Shown here: one piece after another, positions 7,238 through 16,195 of the stretch
How positions within the stretch are numbered: position 1 is the stretch's first letter
Layout: each line of letters starts with the position of its first letter
Origin: Micromonospora foliorum
Lineage (GTDB): Bacteria > Actinomycetota > Actinomycetes > Mycobacteriales > Micromonosporaceae
Direction: 5' to 3'
DNA length: 40,073 nucleotides
NCBI RefSeq assembly: GCF_022229015.1
Contig: NZ_JAKKFF010000071.1
Location: forward strand, 1-40,073
The notes under the pieces: model-generated
Seen by the model: the letters and a program-made list of their open reading frames with translations, nothing else
Told to the model about the DNA's origin: nothing
Databases searched by the model: none
Made by a program: the position numbers and the translations under genes

Positions 7238-8487
7238 GCCGACCATTCAGGATCGTCGTCGCCGTGCTCGCCGCGGTGGGCGCCATGCTGATGTACGCGG
7301 GCGTCACCGCCCAGGTGAACTCCATGTCGGAGCCGTTCACCGTGACCCGGACCGCCGTTGACTTTCGGACCCTCGTCGCGAAGGGGGTGGTCTTCTTCGC
7401 CCCCCTCGACCCCACGGCCGCCCCCATGATGGACGCGGTGACGCCGCTGATCCGTTGGGTCGTGGTCCTGCTGATCGGGGTGTCGACGTACCTGGCCTGC
7501 GGCCTGGTCACCCGGCGGACGCACCCGTTCACCGCAGCGGTGACCGGCGCGGCCGCCGCCCTCACCGCCACGGCGATCGGGGATCTGCTCTGGTGGGCCA
7601 CCTTCGTCGTCCGCGTCCACACCGCCCCCACCGGCTGGTACGCCGACGTGGCACTGGACCACTCCACGCTCCTGGCCAGCGCGCACCTGACGCTGACGGC
7701 CTGGACGTCCGACGCCCTCTTTCTCGGCTGCCTGCTGGCAGGCGCGAACGCCTCGCTGGTAGGTGGCACCAGCCTGGCGATCCTGCTGCTCGGCCGGCTG
7801 ACCAAGGGCACCGACGACGGTGAGAACGAGGCCCAGGAGGCGGCCGACGATACCGAGCCCCGCGTTCCGCTGATCGGCGACGTGCGCGGACGCAGCGCGA
7901 ACCTTGCCCTGGCCGGTGTCCTCCCGGTGCTGGTGCTGCTGCTGGTCAACGGCACCCAGGCGGTGTGGGAGAGCTACGCCGGGAGAGGTTTCCTGGGACT
8001 GCTCAGGGAGTTCCTGTACCGCCCCGCCCTGTCGCCGCCGCCACGCGTACGCGATGACGTGGGATACCGACTGACTCACGAGACCGAGCCGAACCCCCTG
8101 TCGATGGACGTCTGGGTGCACAGGTCGGTGCTCGCCCTCGCCCTGCTGGCGCTGCTGTGGCTCCTGCTGTGGGCGCTGCTCGCCGGCCTGTCGAACTCCG
8201 GGCACCGTCTCGGGCTCCTCGTCGTCTGTTGGGGCGCCACGATCGCGGCGGCCGGGCTGACCGCGACGTCCGACGTCCTCGTCGACTGCGCCATCTCGAA
8301 CTCCCCGACCGGCTGCGCGCCCTGGGAGTCCCTGGGCCGGCAATTGACCTCCTCGCTGCGCTTCGGCGCGGCCTGGGGTTGGCTCGTCGCGCTACCCGTG
8401 CTGCTGGCCCGCCGGCTCCTCGACACGAACACGTCCACCGACACGTCTATCGATATGCAGGAGACGCCGGTTCATGAGTCCACGTAA
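7234..8487 (+). CDS. Polytopic membrane protein, function unknown
   Basis: A 417-residue protein with about eight or nine predicted membrane helices (roughly residues 6-25, 71-92, 98-122, 150-170, 172-188, 222-240, 297-318, 325-345 and 377-393). An acidic cytoplasmic loop (EEx-type, about 192-210) lies between the fifth and sixth helices. I recognise no transporter or enzyme motif. Its 3' end overlaps the next gene by 14 bp, so both are co-expressed and probably form one membrane assembly. A leader ORF may drive its translation. Confidence 0.75.
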   Translation: MSRPFRIVVAVLAAVGAMLMYAGVTAQVNSMSEPFTVTRTAVDFRTLVAKGVVFFAPLDPTAAPMMDAVTPLIRWVVVLLIGVSTYLACGLVTRRTHPFTAAVTGAAAALTATAIGDLLWWATFVVRVHTAPTGWYADVALDHSTLLASAHLTLTAWTSDALFLGCLLAGANASLVGGTSLAILLLGRLTKGTDDGENEAQEAADDTEPRVPLIGDVRGRSANLALAGVLPVLVLLLVNGTQAVWESYAGRGFLGLLREFLYRPALSPPPRVRDDVGYRLTHETEPNPLSMDVWVHRSVLALALLALLWLLLWALLAGLSNSGHRLGLLVVCWGATIAAAGLTATSDVLVDCAISNSPTGCAPWESLGRQLTSSLRFGAAWGWLVALPVLLARRLLDTNTSTDTSIDMQETPVHEST

Positions 8488-9391
8488 CAAGCGCCCGCGT
8501 CGCCGGAAGGGCCCCGCGCCGGCCCCGGTGTCGTCGCCCGCGCCGGCAACCGTCGCCTGGTGGAAACGTCCCGTCACCTGGCTGCTGACGATCGTGGTCG
8601 GTGCCGTCGCCACCTGGCTCGGCGCCGTCGTTCTCGGCATGATCAACCAGTGGAAGCCCGCGAACGAGTTGGCCGAGCAGCTGGCCGGCCGGGGGCCGGT
8701 CGTCGTCCTCGACGTGACGCACGTCCCCTACCCGCAGGAGGGTGCGCTCGACTACGTCTACCCCGCCGGCGCTGACCTGGCGCGCCTGGACGCCGCGCGG
8801 CCGAAGGATCCGGCCGTCGAGGCCGGCGCGGTCGACATCGAACGGAGCACCTGGGAGATCACCCTCGTCGGCACCCGGGACGAGGCCGCCGAGGCGGTCG
8901 ACCTCCGGCCCGTCCTCGTCGAGCCCTGTCGCCCCCCGCTCACCGGGATCCAGGAGCCCAACGAATCACAGGGCGACTCCAAGAAGATCGTCCTCGTGAC
9001 ACACGTGGACCGGCCGAATCCCCGGATGCTCGTCGAGGACCCGGACAGCGAGGAAGCCGGTGCCCCGTTCTTCGCCACCCACAAGATCACCTTGCCCAAG
9101 GGTGAGAAGAACGTCATTCAGGTACGGGCGCTCAGCGCGAAGCAGCACTGCCGATGGCGACTGGAGTTGGACTACCTCGCCGAGGGACGACGCCAGACGA
9201 CGGTGATATCGGCACCCGGCGACAAGCCGTTCGAGGTGACCGGGCGCGCGGACGACTCGGCCTACACCTGGATCTACCTCAGTTCGTTCAACAGCTGTCG
9301 GGCCAAGGACGGCACCAGGACCGACCGGTTGCGCATCACCGGCCTCGAGTACGCGCAGATGGTGCGCGACGGGCGCACCTGCCCCTACTGA
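8474..9391 (+). CDS. Single-pass membrane protein with extracytoplasmic domain, unknown
   Basis: A 305-residue protein. A basic, Pro/Ala-rich N-terminus is followed by one membrane helix (about 34-57) and a roughly 245-residue extracytoplasmic domain. Four cysteines (152, 226, 275 and 303) could form two disulfides. A Shine-Dalgarno GGAGACG precedes the ATG inside the upstream gene. The 14-bp overlap with the polytopic protein indicates a two-component membrane unit. No similarity is recognised, and I do not infer a function. Confidence 0.75.
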   Translation: MSPRNKRPRRRKGPAPAPVSSPAPATVAWWKRPVTWLLTIVVGAVATWLGAVVLGMINQWKPANELAEQLAGRGPVVVLDVTHVPYPQEGALDYVYPAGADLARLDAARPKDPAVEAGAVDIERSTWEITLVGTRDEAAEAVDLRPVLVEPCRPPLTGIQEPNESQGDSKKIVLVTHVDRPNPRMLVEDPDSEEAGAPFFATHKITLPKGEKNVIQVRALSAKQHCRWRLELDYLAEGRRQTTVISAPGDKPFEVTGRADDSAYTWIYLSSFNSCRAKDGTRTDRLRITGLEYAQMVRDGRTCPY

Positions 9392-9537
9392 CAGCCGCTG
9401 GCCGTCCACCAGCTGCGCCACCCGGATTCCCGGCCCCGGCCTCCACCAGGTCCGACCCGCCGAGGGGGAAGTAGCCGGACCGGTAAACCTCGCGAGCCGA
9501 CGTGGTGTCTTGCTGGTTGACGAGGCCGGGAGGTCAG

Positions 9538-10059
9538 ATGAGGGATTCGCGCGGGGCGGAGTTCGACGACTTCGTTCGCACACGGTCGGCGGTGCTGTTG
9601 CGGGTTGCCTTCCTGCTGACCGGGGACCGGCACGCTGCCGAGGACCTGCTTCAGGAGGTGCTGGAGCAGCTGTACGTGCGCTGGCGTCGGGTGCAGAGCA
9701 GCCCGGAGGCGTACGCGCGGCGTGCGCTGGTCAATCGGTCGATCAACCGGTGGCGGTGGCGTGCCCGGCGTCCGGAGCAGTCGCTGGGCGACCACGACGG
9801 AGTCGCCCGGGACCACGCCGACACCGTGGCGGTTCGCGAGCTGGTCGTCGGGGCGCTGCGGGCCTTGCCCGCTCGGCAGCGGGCCGCTGTCGTGCTCCGC
9901 TACCTGGAAGACCTGCCGGTCGTCGACGTTGCGGCGGCGATGGGCTGCTCCGAAGGTGCGGTGAAGAGTCACGCCTCGCGCGGGTTGGCTCGGCTGCGCG
10001 GGGCGCTTGCCGAATCGAGTCTCGTCATGCCCATCACCGGAACCGGGAGTTCGCGATGA
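9538..10059 (+). CDS. RNA polymerase sigma factor, SigE family (ECF)
   Basis: A 173-residue ECF sigma factor. Sigma region 2 is at about residues 10-75 (LLRVAFLLTGDRHAAEDLLQEVLEQLYVRW). Region 4 is at about 100-155 (LPARQRAAVVLRYLEDLPVVDVAAAMGCSEGAVKSHASRGLARLR). It should direct core RNA polymerase to a small regulon. The Shine-Dalgarno GGGAGG sits before the ATG at 9538. The ATGA overlap with the downstream membrane protein suggests that the partner modulates the sigma factor. No canonical zinc-binding anti-sigma (HxxxCxxC) is present. Confidence 0.92.
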   Translation: MRDSRGAEFDDFVRTRSAVLLRVAFLLTGDRHAAEDLLQEVLEQLYVRWRRVQSSPEAYARRALVNRSINRWRWRARRPEQSLGDHDGVARDHADTVAVRELVVGALRALPARQRAAVVLRYLEDLPVVDVAAAMGCSEGAVKSHASRGLARLRGALAESSLVMPITGTGSSR

Positions 10060-11324
10060 CCATGAACGACAGTGACGTGCGCGGCATCCTGCATCGCGCG
10101 ACGGATGACCTGGTCAGCCCGCCGGGTCTGCTCGCTGAGGTGCGACGGGGTGGGCGGCGTCGGGTGGTGCGCCGGCGGGCCGTGTTGGCGGCGGTCTGTG
10201 CGGCCGTGGTGGCCGTGCCCGTGGCAGGCGTCCTCGACCTGCCCGGCAACGCCGGAGACGCACCGATCGCTTCACCACTGCTCGACGAGCCCACTCGCGG
10301 TGATCTCGCCACCGACGACGGGTACCTGCGACAGGTCCGCGCGGTGTGGCAGCGCCAGATCGCGCAGTCGGATGATCCGCCGCGCGGCGAGCCGAACATC
10401 GTGTGGGCAGGAGATACGCCTGCCGGCCCGGCCGCCTACGTCGCCCACGCCACCGTGCACGGTATGACGGTGGGGTTCGTCAAGCCCACCGTCGACGGGC
10501 CGCGCGTCAGCACCCTGACGCAGGTCACCGATACCGAAACAGATGGCCTTGAGCAGGCGGCACTGCTCGGACCGCAGCGCGACGTGCTCCTTGTGCTCGA
10601 CTTCGGGCAACCGGTGGAGTTCTCCCCCCAACTGCGGTACGCGCCCGGTGGCAAGGTCGAGCGGACGTTCGAGCCGGTGGTGTTCCGAGACGGCGCGGCG
10701 GTGTTGTCGGTGCCGCCACAGCGTACGAAGCTCACCGTCGCGCTCTCCCGGACCCCCGTCGAACGGGAGAACATGATTCACATCGACGGCACGAGCGAGA
10801 TCTACTTCCCCGACCACAAGGATCGGCCGGGACCGCCGCTGGTTCGCTACACGTTGCCCGGCGCGGAGCAGGTCTGGGGCATCGACCCGGTTGCCGAGGA
10901 CGTGATCGCGCCAACCAAAGCCCTCGCCGAATACCTCGACCCTGTCGGAGCGCACACGCACAACGGCTCTCCACTGTTGTGGGTCTACGGGGCAACCCCC
11001 GACGGCCGGCGGCTCCTCATGGAAACCGTCCAGTACGACGACGATCCTTCCCACGTCATCGCGTTGCTCGCGGGTCCGCAGCTCCCCTTCGAGGCGGTGG
11101 CCAGCACGACCGCGGACTGGTCGGCGCCGCTGCCGGTGCGGCTACGGCTGCCGGACGACCAGGGCGTCGTCGTCGTCGCCGAGGGGTCGGCGCTGAGCTA
11201 CCGGGTCGGCGACGGCCAGTGGACGGACGCCGGTCGTAACGCGGCGCTCCTGCCCGCGACCGCCACCGAGGTCCGGGTCACCGACGCCAACGGAACCACC
11301 ACCACCGTCCCGGTCGGCTCCTGA
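10056..11324 (+). CDS. Membrane-anchored partner of the sigma factor (putative anti-sigma-like)
   Basis: A 422-residue protein. About 40 cytoplasmic N-terminal residues (DVRGILHRATDDLVSPPGLLAEVRRGGRRR) precede one membrane helix (about 42-60) and a large external domain rich in beta strands. The arrangement (short cytosolic tail, one helix, sensor domain, 4-bp overlap with an ECF sigma gene) fits the transmembrane proteins that accompany SigE-family sigma factors. The anti-sigma role is inferred. There is no zinc-binding anti-sigma motif. The last 183 bp are overlapped by an antisense GNAT frame. Confidence 0.8.
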   Translation: MTMNDSDVRGILHRATDDLVSPPGLLAEVRRGGRRRVVRRRAVLAAVCAAVVAVPVAGVLDLPGNAGDAPIASPLLDEPTRGDLATDDGYLRQVRAVWQRQIAQSDDPPRGEPNIVWAGDTPAGPAAYVAHATVHGMTVGFVKPTVDGPRVSTLTQVTDTETDGLEQAALLGPQRDVLLVLDFGQPVEFSPQLRYAPGGKVERTFEPVVFRDGAAVLSVPPQRTKLTVALSRTPVERENMIHIDGTSEIYFPDHKDRPGPPLVRYTLPGAEQVWGIDPVAEDVIAPTKALAEYLDPVGAHTHNGSPLLWVYGATPDGRRLLMETVQYDDDPSHVIALLAGPQLPFEAVASTTADWSAPLPVRLRLPDDQGVVVVAEGSALSYRVGDGQWTDAGRNAALLPATATEVRVTDANGTTTTVPVGS

Positions 11325-11906
11325 TTCCATCGAGGTCGCCAGTCGTGCGTGCCGGTGCATGTCGTGCCAGCCGTCGGTATGCCGCACCGACCCGCGGGCC
11401 ACGCCCTCCTCGGTGAAACCGGCCCGCGCGGCCACCCGGCAGGACTCCGCGTTGCCGGTCGAGTGCTCCAGCGCCAGCCGGTGAAACCCGCCCCGGGTGA
11501 AGGCCCACCGGGTCAGGGCGAGCAGCGCCTCGGTGGCGAGCCCCCGACCGCGCGCGGCGGGCACCACCCAGTACGACACCTGCGCCGACGCCTCGGTCAG
11601 CAGCACATCGCGCAACCCCACCTGACCGACGGGCCGGTCGTCGGCGTCGACGACCGCCCAACTGGCGGCGCTCTCGTCGCGCCAACGGCCGGCCCACTGC
11701 GCTGTCCACGACCGTGCCTCGTCGTCGCTGTCGAGGCGACGCACGTGCCATCGCTGGATCACCGGGCAGTCGAAGGCAGCCCGGACGGCCGGGGCGTCGT
11801 CGTCACGCCACGGCCGCAGCGCCAGCCCGGGGCGTACCGGAAGGTGGGGTTGCTCCTGGGCGGCGAGGCTACCGGCGGGCAGGGCGGGTGCGACGAGCAG
11901 CGGCAT
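11142..11906 (-). CDS. GNAT family N-acetyltransferase (RimJ/RimL type) with run-on C-terminus
   Basis: A typical RimJ/RimL-like GNAT fills the first 195 or so residues: LALRPWRDDDAPAVRAAF, VVPAARGRGLATEALLALTRWAF (acetyl-CoA loop) and the C-terminal ESCRVAARAGFTEEGVARG. The normal end would be near HARLATS. The frame then continues about 60 residues as low-complexity Gly/Asp/Arg sequence that is antisense to the end of the convergent gene. It may be a real overlap after loss of the original stop. The ATG at 11906 has GATAAT 6 nt upstream, a near-consensus -10 in leaderless position. Confidence 0.8.
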   Translation of the reverse strand: MPLLVAPALPAGSLAAQEQPHLPVRPGLALRPWRDDDAPAVRAAFDCPVIQRWHVRRLDSDDEARSWTAQWAGRWRDESAASWAVVDADDRPVGQVGLRDVLLTEASAQVSYWVVPAARGRGLATEALLALTRWAFTRGGFHRLALEHSTGNAESCRVAARAGFTEEGVARGSVRHTDGWHDMHRHARLATSMESGADRDGGGGSVGVGDPDLGGGRGQERRVTTGVRPLAVADPVAQRRPLGDDDDALVVRQP

Positions 11907-12050
11907 CAGCCCATTATCGAGCCGAGGGCTTTCCTCTCCTGTCGGGCCGCCGGCCAGTTCGGGTTTCCCTTGTCGGGCCCACGTCTTGTCGGCCGATTGC
12001 GGTGCTCGCGAGGTGTGGACCCGGCCCCTGTCCAGTGCTGGCTCGGCTGG

Positions 12051-12737
12051 TCAGGGGTTGATCAGTCTCCAGTCGCCTTCGGAGATGACCTCAACGGTGC
12101 CATCGACCACCTTGATGGCGGTGTTGTCGTCGATGGCGTAAGTCGGGACCGGGATTCCGGACGCCCACTTCTGGATGTCGGACAGCGCGACGTCCTCCAT
12201 GTCCGGGTGATCGAGGTGGGGGTACAGCGTGAAATCCACGAGCCCCAGCGCCCGGTCGGCGCCCTGCGCCATGTCGCTGCCGTCAGGGACGAATCCAAGG
12301 TCGAATTCGGCATCGCAGTTGTACGGGGTGACCGCGATGCTCCCGGCGCTGACCCCCACATAAACCGTGTCACTCAGCGACGGCAGAAGGTCAGCCAGGC
12401 CCGACTGGCGCAGCCAGTAGGTCAGGTACAGCACATCGCCGCCCCAGACGAGGAGGGCGTCGGCCTCCCGGACCGCCGGGACCCAGTTCTCTTCTCGAAT
12501 GGTCGGCAGCGCGGTGAGTTCCAATATCCCCAAGGATTTCCAACCGAGCTGGGACAACGGGATCGAAGCCCGGCCGTGGACCGCCTTCCACGCCCTCTCG
12601 GCTCCGCCGGGAAAGGGGTAGACACCGGTGGGGATGAACAGGGCCGTGGACTCGGCGATCGGCTTGCCCAGCAGGTCGACGAGCGCGTCGGAGATGCTCG
12701 GGTTGCAGATGCCCGACGACGTGAGAAGGAACTTCAT
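12051..12737 (-). CDS. Peptidase S51 family protein (peptidase E-like)
   Basis: A 228-residue class-I glutamine-amidotransferase-like fold protein. The nucleophile elbow GVSAGS places the catalytic serine at S130, and the preceding LLVWGGDVLYL matches the family's GG-(D/N) element. H174 or H177 (LYPHLDH) is a candidate base. Peptidase E cleaves N-terminal Asp dipeptides, but many actinobacterial relatives have other or unknown substrates. It is cytoplasmic. A Shine-Dalgarno AGGAGAG precedes the ATG. The gene is single, with a long inverted repeat upstream. Confidence 0.85.
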   Translation of the reverse strand: MKFLLTSSGICNPSISDALVDLLGKPIAESTALFIPTGVYPFPGGAERAWKAVHGRASIPLSQLGWKSLGILELTALPTIREENWVPAVREADALLVWGGDVLYLTYWLRQSGLADLLPSLSDTVYVGVSAGSIAVTPYNCDAEFDLGFVPDGSDMAQGADRALGLVDFTLYPHLDHPDMEDVALSDIQKWASGIPVPTYAIDDNTAIKVVDGTVEVISEGDWRLINP

Positions 12738-12830
12738 GGATTCCGCTCTCCTGAAGCCACCGCATGACGGCGATCATGTCGCGCGTTGACCGCTACAGCC
12801 TAGGTCACCGTCCGAACCAGTCGCTACGCG

Positions 12831-12884
12831 CAGATCTTGGACAGTTTCCGTTCGGGCGGCGTAACGGAAACTGTCCGAGATCTG
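12831..12884. repeat. 22-bp inverted repeat with 10-nt loop
   Basis: Arms at 12831-12852 and 12863-12884 (core GGACAGTTTCCGTT with AACGGAAACTGTCC) match at 21 of 22 positions. The one mismatch would be a G-U wobble in RNA. The repeat lies between two minus-strand genes, about 94 bp after the DinB stop. It could be the terminator of the aldo/keto reductase-DinB operon or a dispersed REP-like element. There is no T-tract. Confidence 0.75.
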
Positions 12885-12977
12885 GTGGTACCGCTGCCCG
12901 ACTGGGTCACCGCAGGCCCGGTCGCGTACCCACCGGGCCCCGCGCTGGACCCCACCCCACCAGCCGAGCGGACGGTC

Positions 12978-13484
12978 TCACTCGCCGGTCGGGCCGTCGG
13001 CGAGTTCGGCGACCACGTCGAGGTGGCCCAGGTGGCGGGCGTACTCCTGCACCAGGTGGAACAGCACCCGCTCCAGCGACGCCGGGTCCGCGCCTCTCCA
13101 GCGCGGGCCCGGCGCGCCGATCTCGGCCAGGTCGTGTGCCGTCACCACGGCGGTGGTGTGCGCGCCCTGCGCCCGCAGCGCCGCTACCAGATCCGCGCGG
13201 GTCTCGTCGGGGGCGACGTACCAGCGGTCGTCGCGGCGGTCGCCCCACGGCTCGGCGACCGCCCGGCCCTGGAAGCCCCACTCGATCCAGCGCAGCTCGA
13301 CGTGGCGCAGGTGGGTGAGCAACTCCAGTGGGGTCCACCCGGACGGCAGCCGACTGCGCCGCAGCTCCGGCTCGGCCAGCGCCGACACCTTGGCCACCAC
13401 CGACTCACGGAAGTAGTCCAGGTAGCGCAGGAAGACCTCGGTGCGGCTGCCGGCCGGGGTGGTGGGCTCGGGGAACGAGGTCAT
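12978..13484 (-). CDS. DinB/DUF664 family protein
   Basis: A 168-residue four-helix-bundle protein of the DinB/YfiT superfamily. The first helix pattern is FLRYLDYFRESVVAKV, followed by SGWTPLELLTHLRHVELRW and EYARHLGHLDVVAEL. Histidines 58/61, 143 and 151/154 are candidates for the metal site. Many actinobacterial members are thought to use mycothiol, but the reaction is unassigned. Its ATG overlaps the stop of the aldo/keto reductase (ATGA), so both are made from one mRNA. Confidence 0.88.
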   Translation of the reverse strand: MTSFPEPTTPAGSRTEVFLRYLDYFRESVVAKVSALAEPELRRSRLPSGWTPLELLTHLRHVELRWIEWGFQGRAVAEPWGDRRDDRWYVAPDETRADLVAALRAQGAHTTAVVTAHDLAEIGAPGPRWRGADPASLERVLFHLVQEYARHLGHLDVVAELADGPTGE

Positions 13485-14512
13485 GACCCGCTCGGCAGGT
13501 CACGCGCGCGCTGGCGCACACCCGCGCCGCCGTACGGGTAGTCGCCCACCAGCGGGGCGCTCGCCTCGTCCAGCAGCCGCATCTGCTCGGCGTCGAGGAC
13601 CAGGTCGGCGGCGGTCAGGTTGTCGTCGAGCTGCTCGGTGGTCCGCGCGCCCAGGATCACCGAGGTGACCGCCGGTCGGGCCGCCAACCAGGCCAGCGCC
13701 ACGGCCGACATGGACACGCCCAGGTCACCGGCGACCTGGCGGACCGCGTCGAGCACCCGCCAGGTCCGCTCCTCGGCGTTGCGACCCGCGTACGCCTCGA
13801 CGCCGCGTTGCGGGTTCTCGCCGAGCCGCGTCGCGCCGGTGGGCGTGCTGTCGCGCTGGTACTTGCCGGTCAGCCAACCACCGCCGAGCGGTGACCACGG
13901 CAGGATGCCGATGCCCTCGTTCTCGCAGACCGGCACCAACTCGAACTCGATCTCCCGGGCCAGCAGGTTGTACTGCGGTTGCAGGGTCACGATCGGGGTG
14001 AGGTTGAGGTGCTGGGTGAGCAGGGCGGCCTTCTGCAACTGCCAGCCGGTGAAGTTGCTGACCCCCGCGTAGCGGATCTTGCCGGCGCTGACCGCGTCGT
14101 CGAAGAACCGCAGCGTCTCCGGCAGCGGGGTCAGCGGGTCCCAGGCGTGCGCCTGGTACAGGTCGACGGCCTCGACGCCGAGTCGCCGCAGGCTGGCGTC
14201 CAGGGCGCGGGTGAGGTGCACCCGGGACAGGCCGGCGTCGTTCGCCCCCGGGCCCATCGGGAACCGCCCCTTGGTGGCGATCACCAGGCGGTCACGCAGG
14301 TCGGGTCGGCTACGCAGCCAGCGCCCGACGATGTCCTCCGAGACGCCGGCGGAGTAGACGTCAGCGGTGTCGATGAACGTGCCGCCCGCCTCGACGAACC
14401 TGTCGAGTTGGGCGAAGCTGCCGGCCTCGTCGGTCTCCGCGCCGAAGGTCATCGTGCCCAGACACAGGGTGGACACCACGGTGCCGGTGGTGCCCAGAGT
14501 GCGATAGCGCAT
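13481..14512 (-). CDS. Aldo/keto reductase
   Basis: A 343-residue (alpha/beta)8 NADPH-dependent oxidoreductase close to the YajO/YghZ-type branch. The catalytic tetrad is visible as D48 (FIDTADVY), Y53, K81 (ATKGRF) and H122 (YQAHAWD). The cofactor phosphate loop is SVILGARTTEQLDDN near the C-terminus. It reduces aldehydes or ketones, substrate unknown. The ATG at 14512 has a Shine-Dalgarno AAAGGA. The frame is open to 14704, but the extra part is not protein-like. It is the first gene of a two-gene operon with DinB. Confidence 0.92.
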   Translation of the reverse strand: MRYRTLGTTGTVVSTLCLGTMTFGAETDEAGSFAQLDRFVEAGGTFIDTADVYSAGVSEDIVGRWLRSRPDLRDRLVIATKGRFPMGPGANDAGLSRVHLTRALDASLRRLGVEAVDLYQAHAWDPLTPLPETLRFFDDAVSAGKIRYAGVSNFTGWQLQKAALLTQHLNLTPIVTLQPQYNLLAREIEFELVPVCENEGIGILPWSPLGGGWLTGKYQRDSTPTGATRLGENPQRGVEAYAGRNAEERTWRVLDAVRQVAGDLGVSMSAVALAWLAARPAVTSVILGARTTEQLDDNLTAADLVLDAEQMRLLDEASAPLVGDYPYGGAGVRQRARDLPSGS

Positions 14513-14634
14513 ATCGTCCTTTCGGTCCGAGTGACAAAGCTGATCTTCGCACTCGTCCCGACCACCCGCATTCGGGACTGTGCCGAACGCCGTACGGGCA
14601 CCCACGCGGCGACGCCGCCGGTCATCATGGGCCC

Positions 14635-16188
14635 GTGAGCGAGCCCGCGACCGACATCGACCGCCCGCACCAGCCCACCCAGTCGCCGCCGCCGGCGGTG
14701 CCACCCGAGCCCGGCGCGCGTACGCGTGGTCCGTGGCTGGTGGCCGCCGCCACCACCGTGACGCTGCTGCTGCTCGCCGGCCGCTACGGCTACCACCGTG
14801 ACGAGTTGTACTTCCTGCTCGCCGGTCGGCACCTCGACTGGGGCTACGTCGATCAGGGTCCGCTGGTTCCGGCGCTGGGGCGGCTGCTCGACACGATCGC
14901 CCCGGGCAACCTGGTGGTGCTGCGTACCCCGTCGGCGGTGCTGGCCGGCGGCGCGGTGCTGCTGGTCGCCGCCATCGCCCGGGAGCTGGGCGCCGGCCGG
15001 GGCGCGCAGCTTTTCGCGGCGGTGCTCGCCGCGCTGTCCGGCATCGTGCTCGCCAGCGGTCACCTGCTCAGCACCACCACCGTCGACCTGCTGGTCTGGT
15101 TGGCCGCGGCCTGGTGTGCGGTGCGGTTGCTGCGCACCGGTGACAGCCGGTGGGCGCTGGGCATCGGGCTGGCGCTCGGTGTGGGCATGCTCAGCAAGCT
15201 GCTGCCCGCCCTGCTGGCCGTGGGCCTGGTCGCCGGGGTGCTCGTCGCCGGGCCGCGCCGGCTGCTGCGTGACCGGTGGGTGCTCGCCGCCGCCGGGATC
15301 GCGGTGCTGCTGGCCGCGCCGAACCTGATCTGGCAGGCTTCGCACGGTTTCCCGCAGCTCGGCGTCGCCGCGTCCATCTCCGACGGCGACAGCTCCTACA
15401 GCGGTCGGCTCGACGCGTTCACCCTCCAGTTCGTCATCATCAGCCCGTACGCCGTACCGATCTGGATCGCCGGCCTCGTCGCGCTGCTACGCCGACCGGC
15501 GTGGCGGGCCTACCGGGCGGTGGGCTGGGCGTGGCTGGTGGTGGTCGGCATCGTGCTGGTCGCCGGGGGCAAGGGTTACTACGACGCGCCGCTGCTGCTG
15601 GTCCTCACCGCCGCCGGTGCGCTGGTCACCGTGGCGTGGGCGTCGCGTGGGTCGCTCTGGTGGCGTCGGGGGGTGCTCGCGCTGGGCGTGGTGCCGTTCC
15701 TGCTGCCCAACGTCGTGCTGCTGCTGCCGGTGCTGCCGGCCGACCGGTTGCCCGGGTTCGTGGTCGACGTCAACTACGACGCCGGCGAGACGATCGGCTG
15801 GCCGGAGTTCGCCGACTCGGTCGCGAGGGTCCATCGTGGCCTGCCGCCCGAGGAGCGGTCACGGGCGGTCGTCCTGACCGCCAACTACGGCGAGGCCGGT
15901 GCAGTGGCCCGCTACGGGCCGGCCCGTGGTCTTCCCCGGGCGTACTCCGGGCACAACAGCATGGTCGACTTCGGTCGGCCGCCCGCCGACGCGGACGTGG
16001 TCGTCGCCGTCGGTTGGGAGCGCCCCGACCAGCTGAACACCTGGTTCGAGCAGTGCACGCTCGCCGGGGTGGTGGACCAGCGGGTCGAGGTGGACAACGA
16101 CGAAAACGGCGGCCCGATCTTCGTGTGCCGGGGGCTGCGGCGTCCGTGGGCGCAGATCTGGGATTCCGAGGTACGCCACACCGGCTGA
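14635..16188 (+). CDS. Membrane glycosyltransferase, GT39/ArnT-like
   Basis: A 517-residue polytopic protein of the PMT_2 (GT-C) class. After a Pro-rich cytoplasmic tail and the first helix comes the diagnostic loop YHRDELYFLLAGRHLDWGYVDQGP, where D56/E57 would be the catalytic acidic residues. Multiple hydrophobic helices and a soluble C-terminal extracytoplasmic domain follow. Such enzymes transfer a sugar from a polyprenyl-phosphate donor outside the membrane, and the acceptor is unknown here. The GTG at 14635 lacks a Shine-Dalgarno but has CATCAT exactly 6 nt upstream. The gene is divergent from the aldo/keto reductase. Confidence 0.85.
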   Translation: MSEPATDIDRPHQPTQSPPPAVPPEPGARTRGPWLVAAATTVTLLLLAGRYGYHRDELYFLLAGRHLDWGYVDQGPLVPALGRLLDTIAPGNLVVLRTPSAVLAGGAVLLVAAIARELGAGRGAQLFAAVLAALSGIVLASGHLLSTTTVDLLVWLAAAWCAVRLLRTGDSRWALGIGLALGVGMLSKLLPALLAVGLVAGVLVAGPRRLLRDRWVLAAAGIAVLLAAPNLIWQASHGFPQLGVAASISDGDSSYSGRLDAFTLQFVIISPYAVPIWIAGLVALLRRPAWRAYRAVGWAWLVVVGIVLVAGGKGYYDAPLLLVLTAAGALVTVAWASRGSLWWRRGVLALGVVPFLLPNVVLLLPVLPADRLPGFVVDVNYDAGETIGWPEFADSVARVHRGLPPEERSRAVVLTANYGEAGAVARYGPARGLPRAYSGHNSMVDFGRPPADADVVVAVGWERPDQLNTWFEQCTLAGVVDQRVEVDNDENGGPIFVCRGLRRPWAQIWDSEVRHTG

Positions 16189-16195
16189 CCGTGGT

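Noticed and set aside
10056..11324. Classical zinc-binding anti-sigma factor
   Set aside because: The cytoplasmic tail lacks the H-x3-C-x2-C motif. Only topology and gene coupling support a regulatory role.
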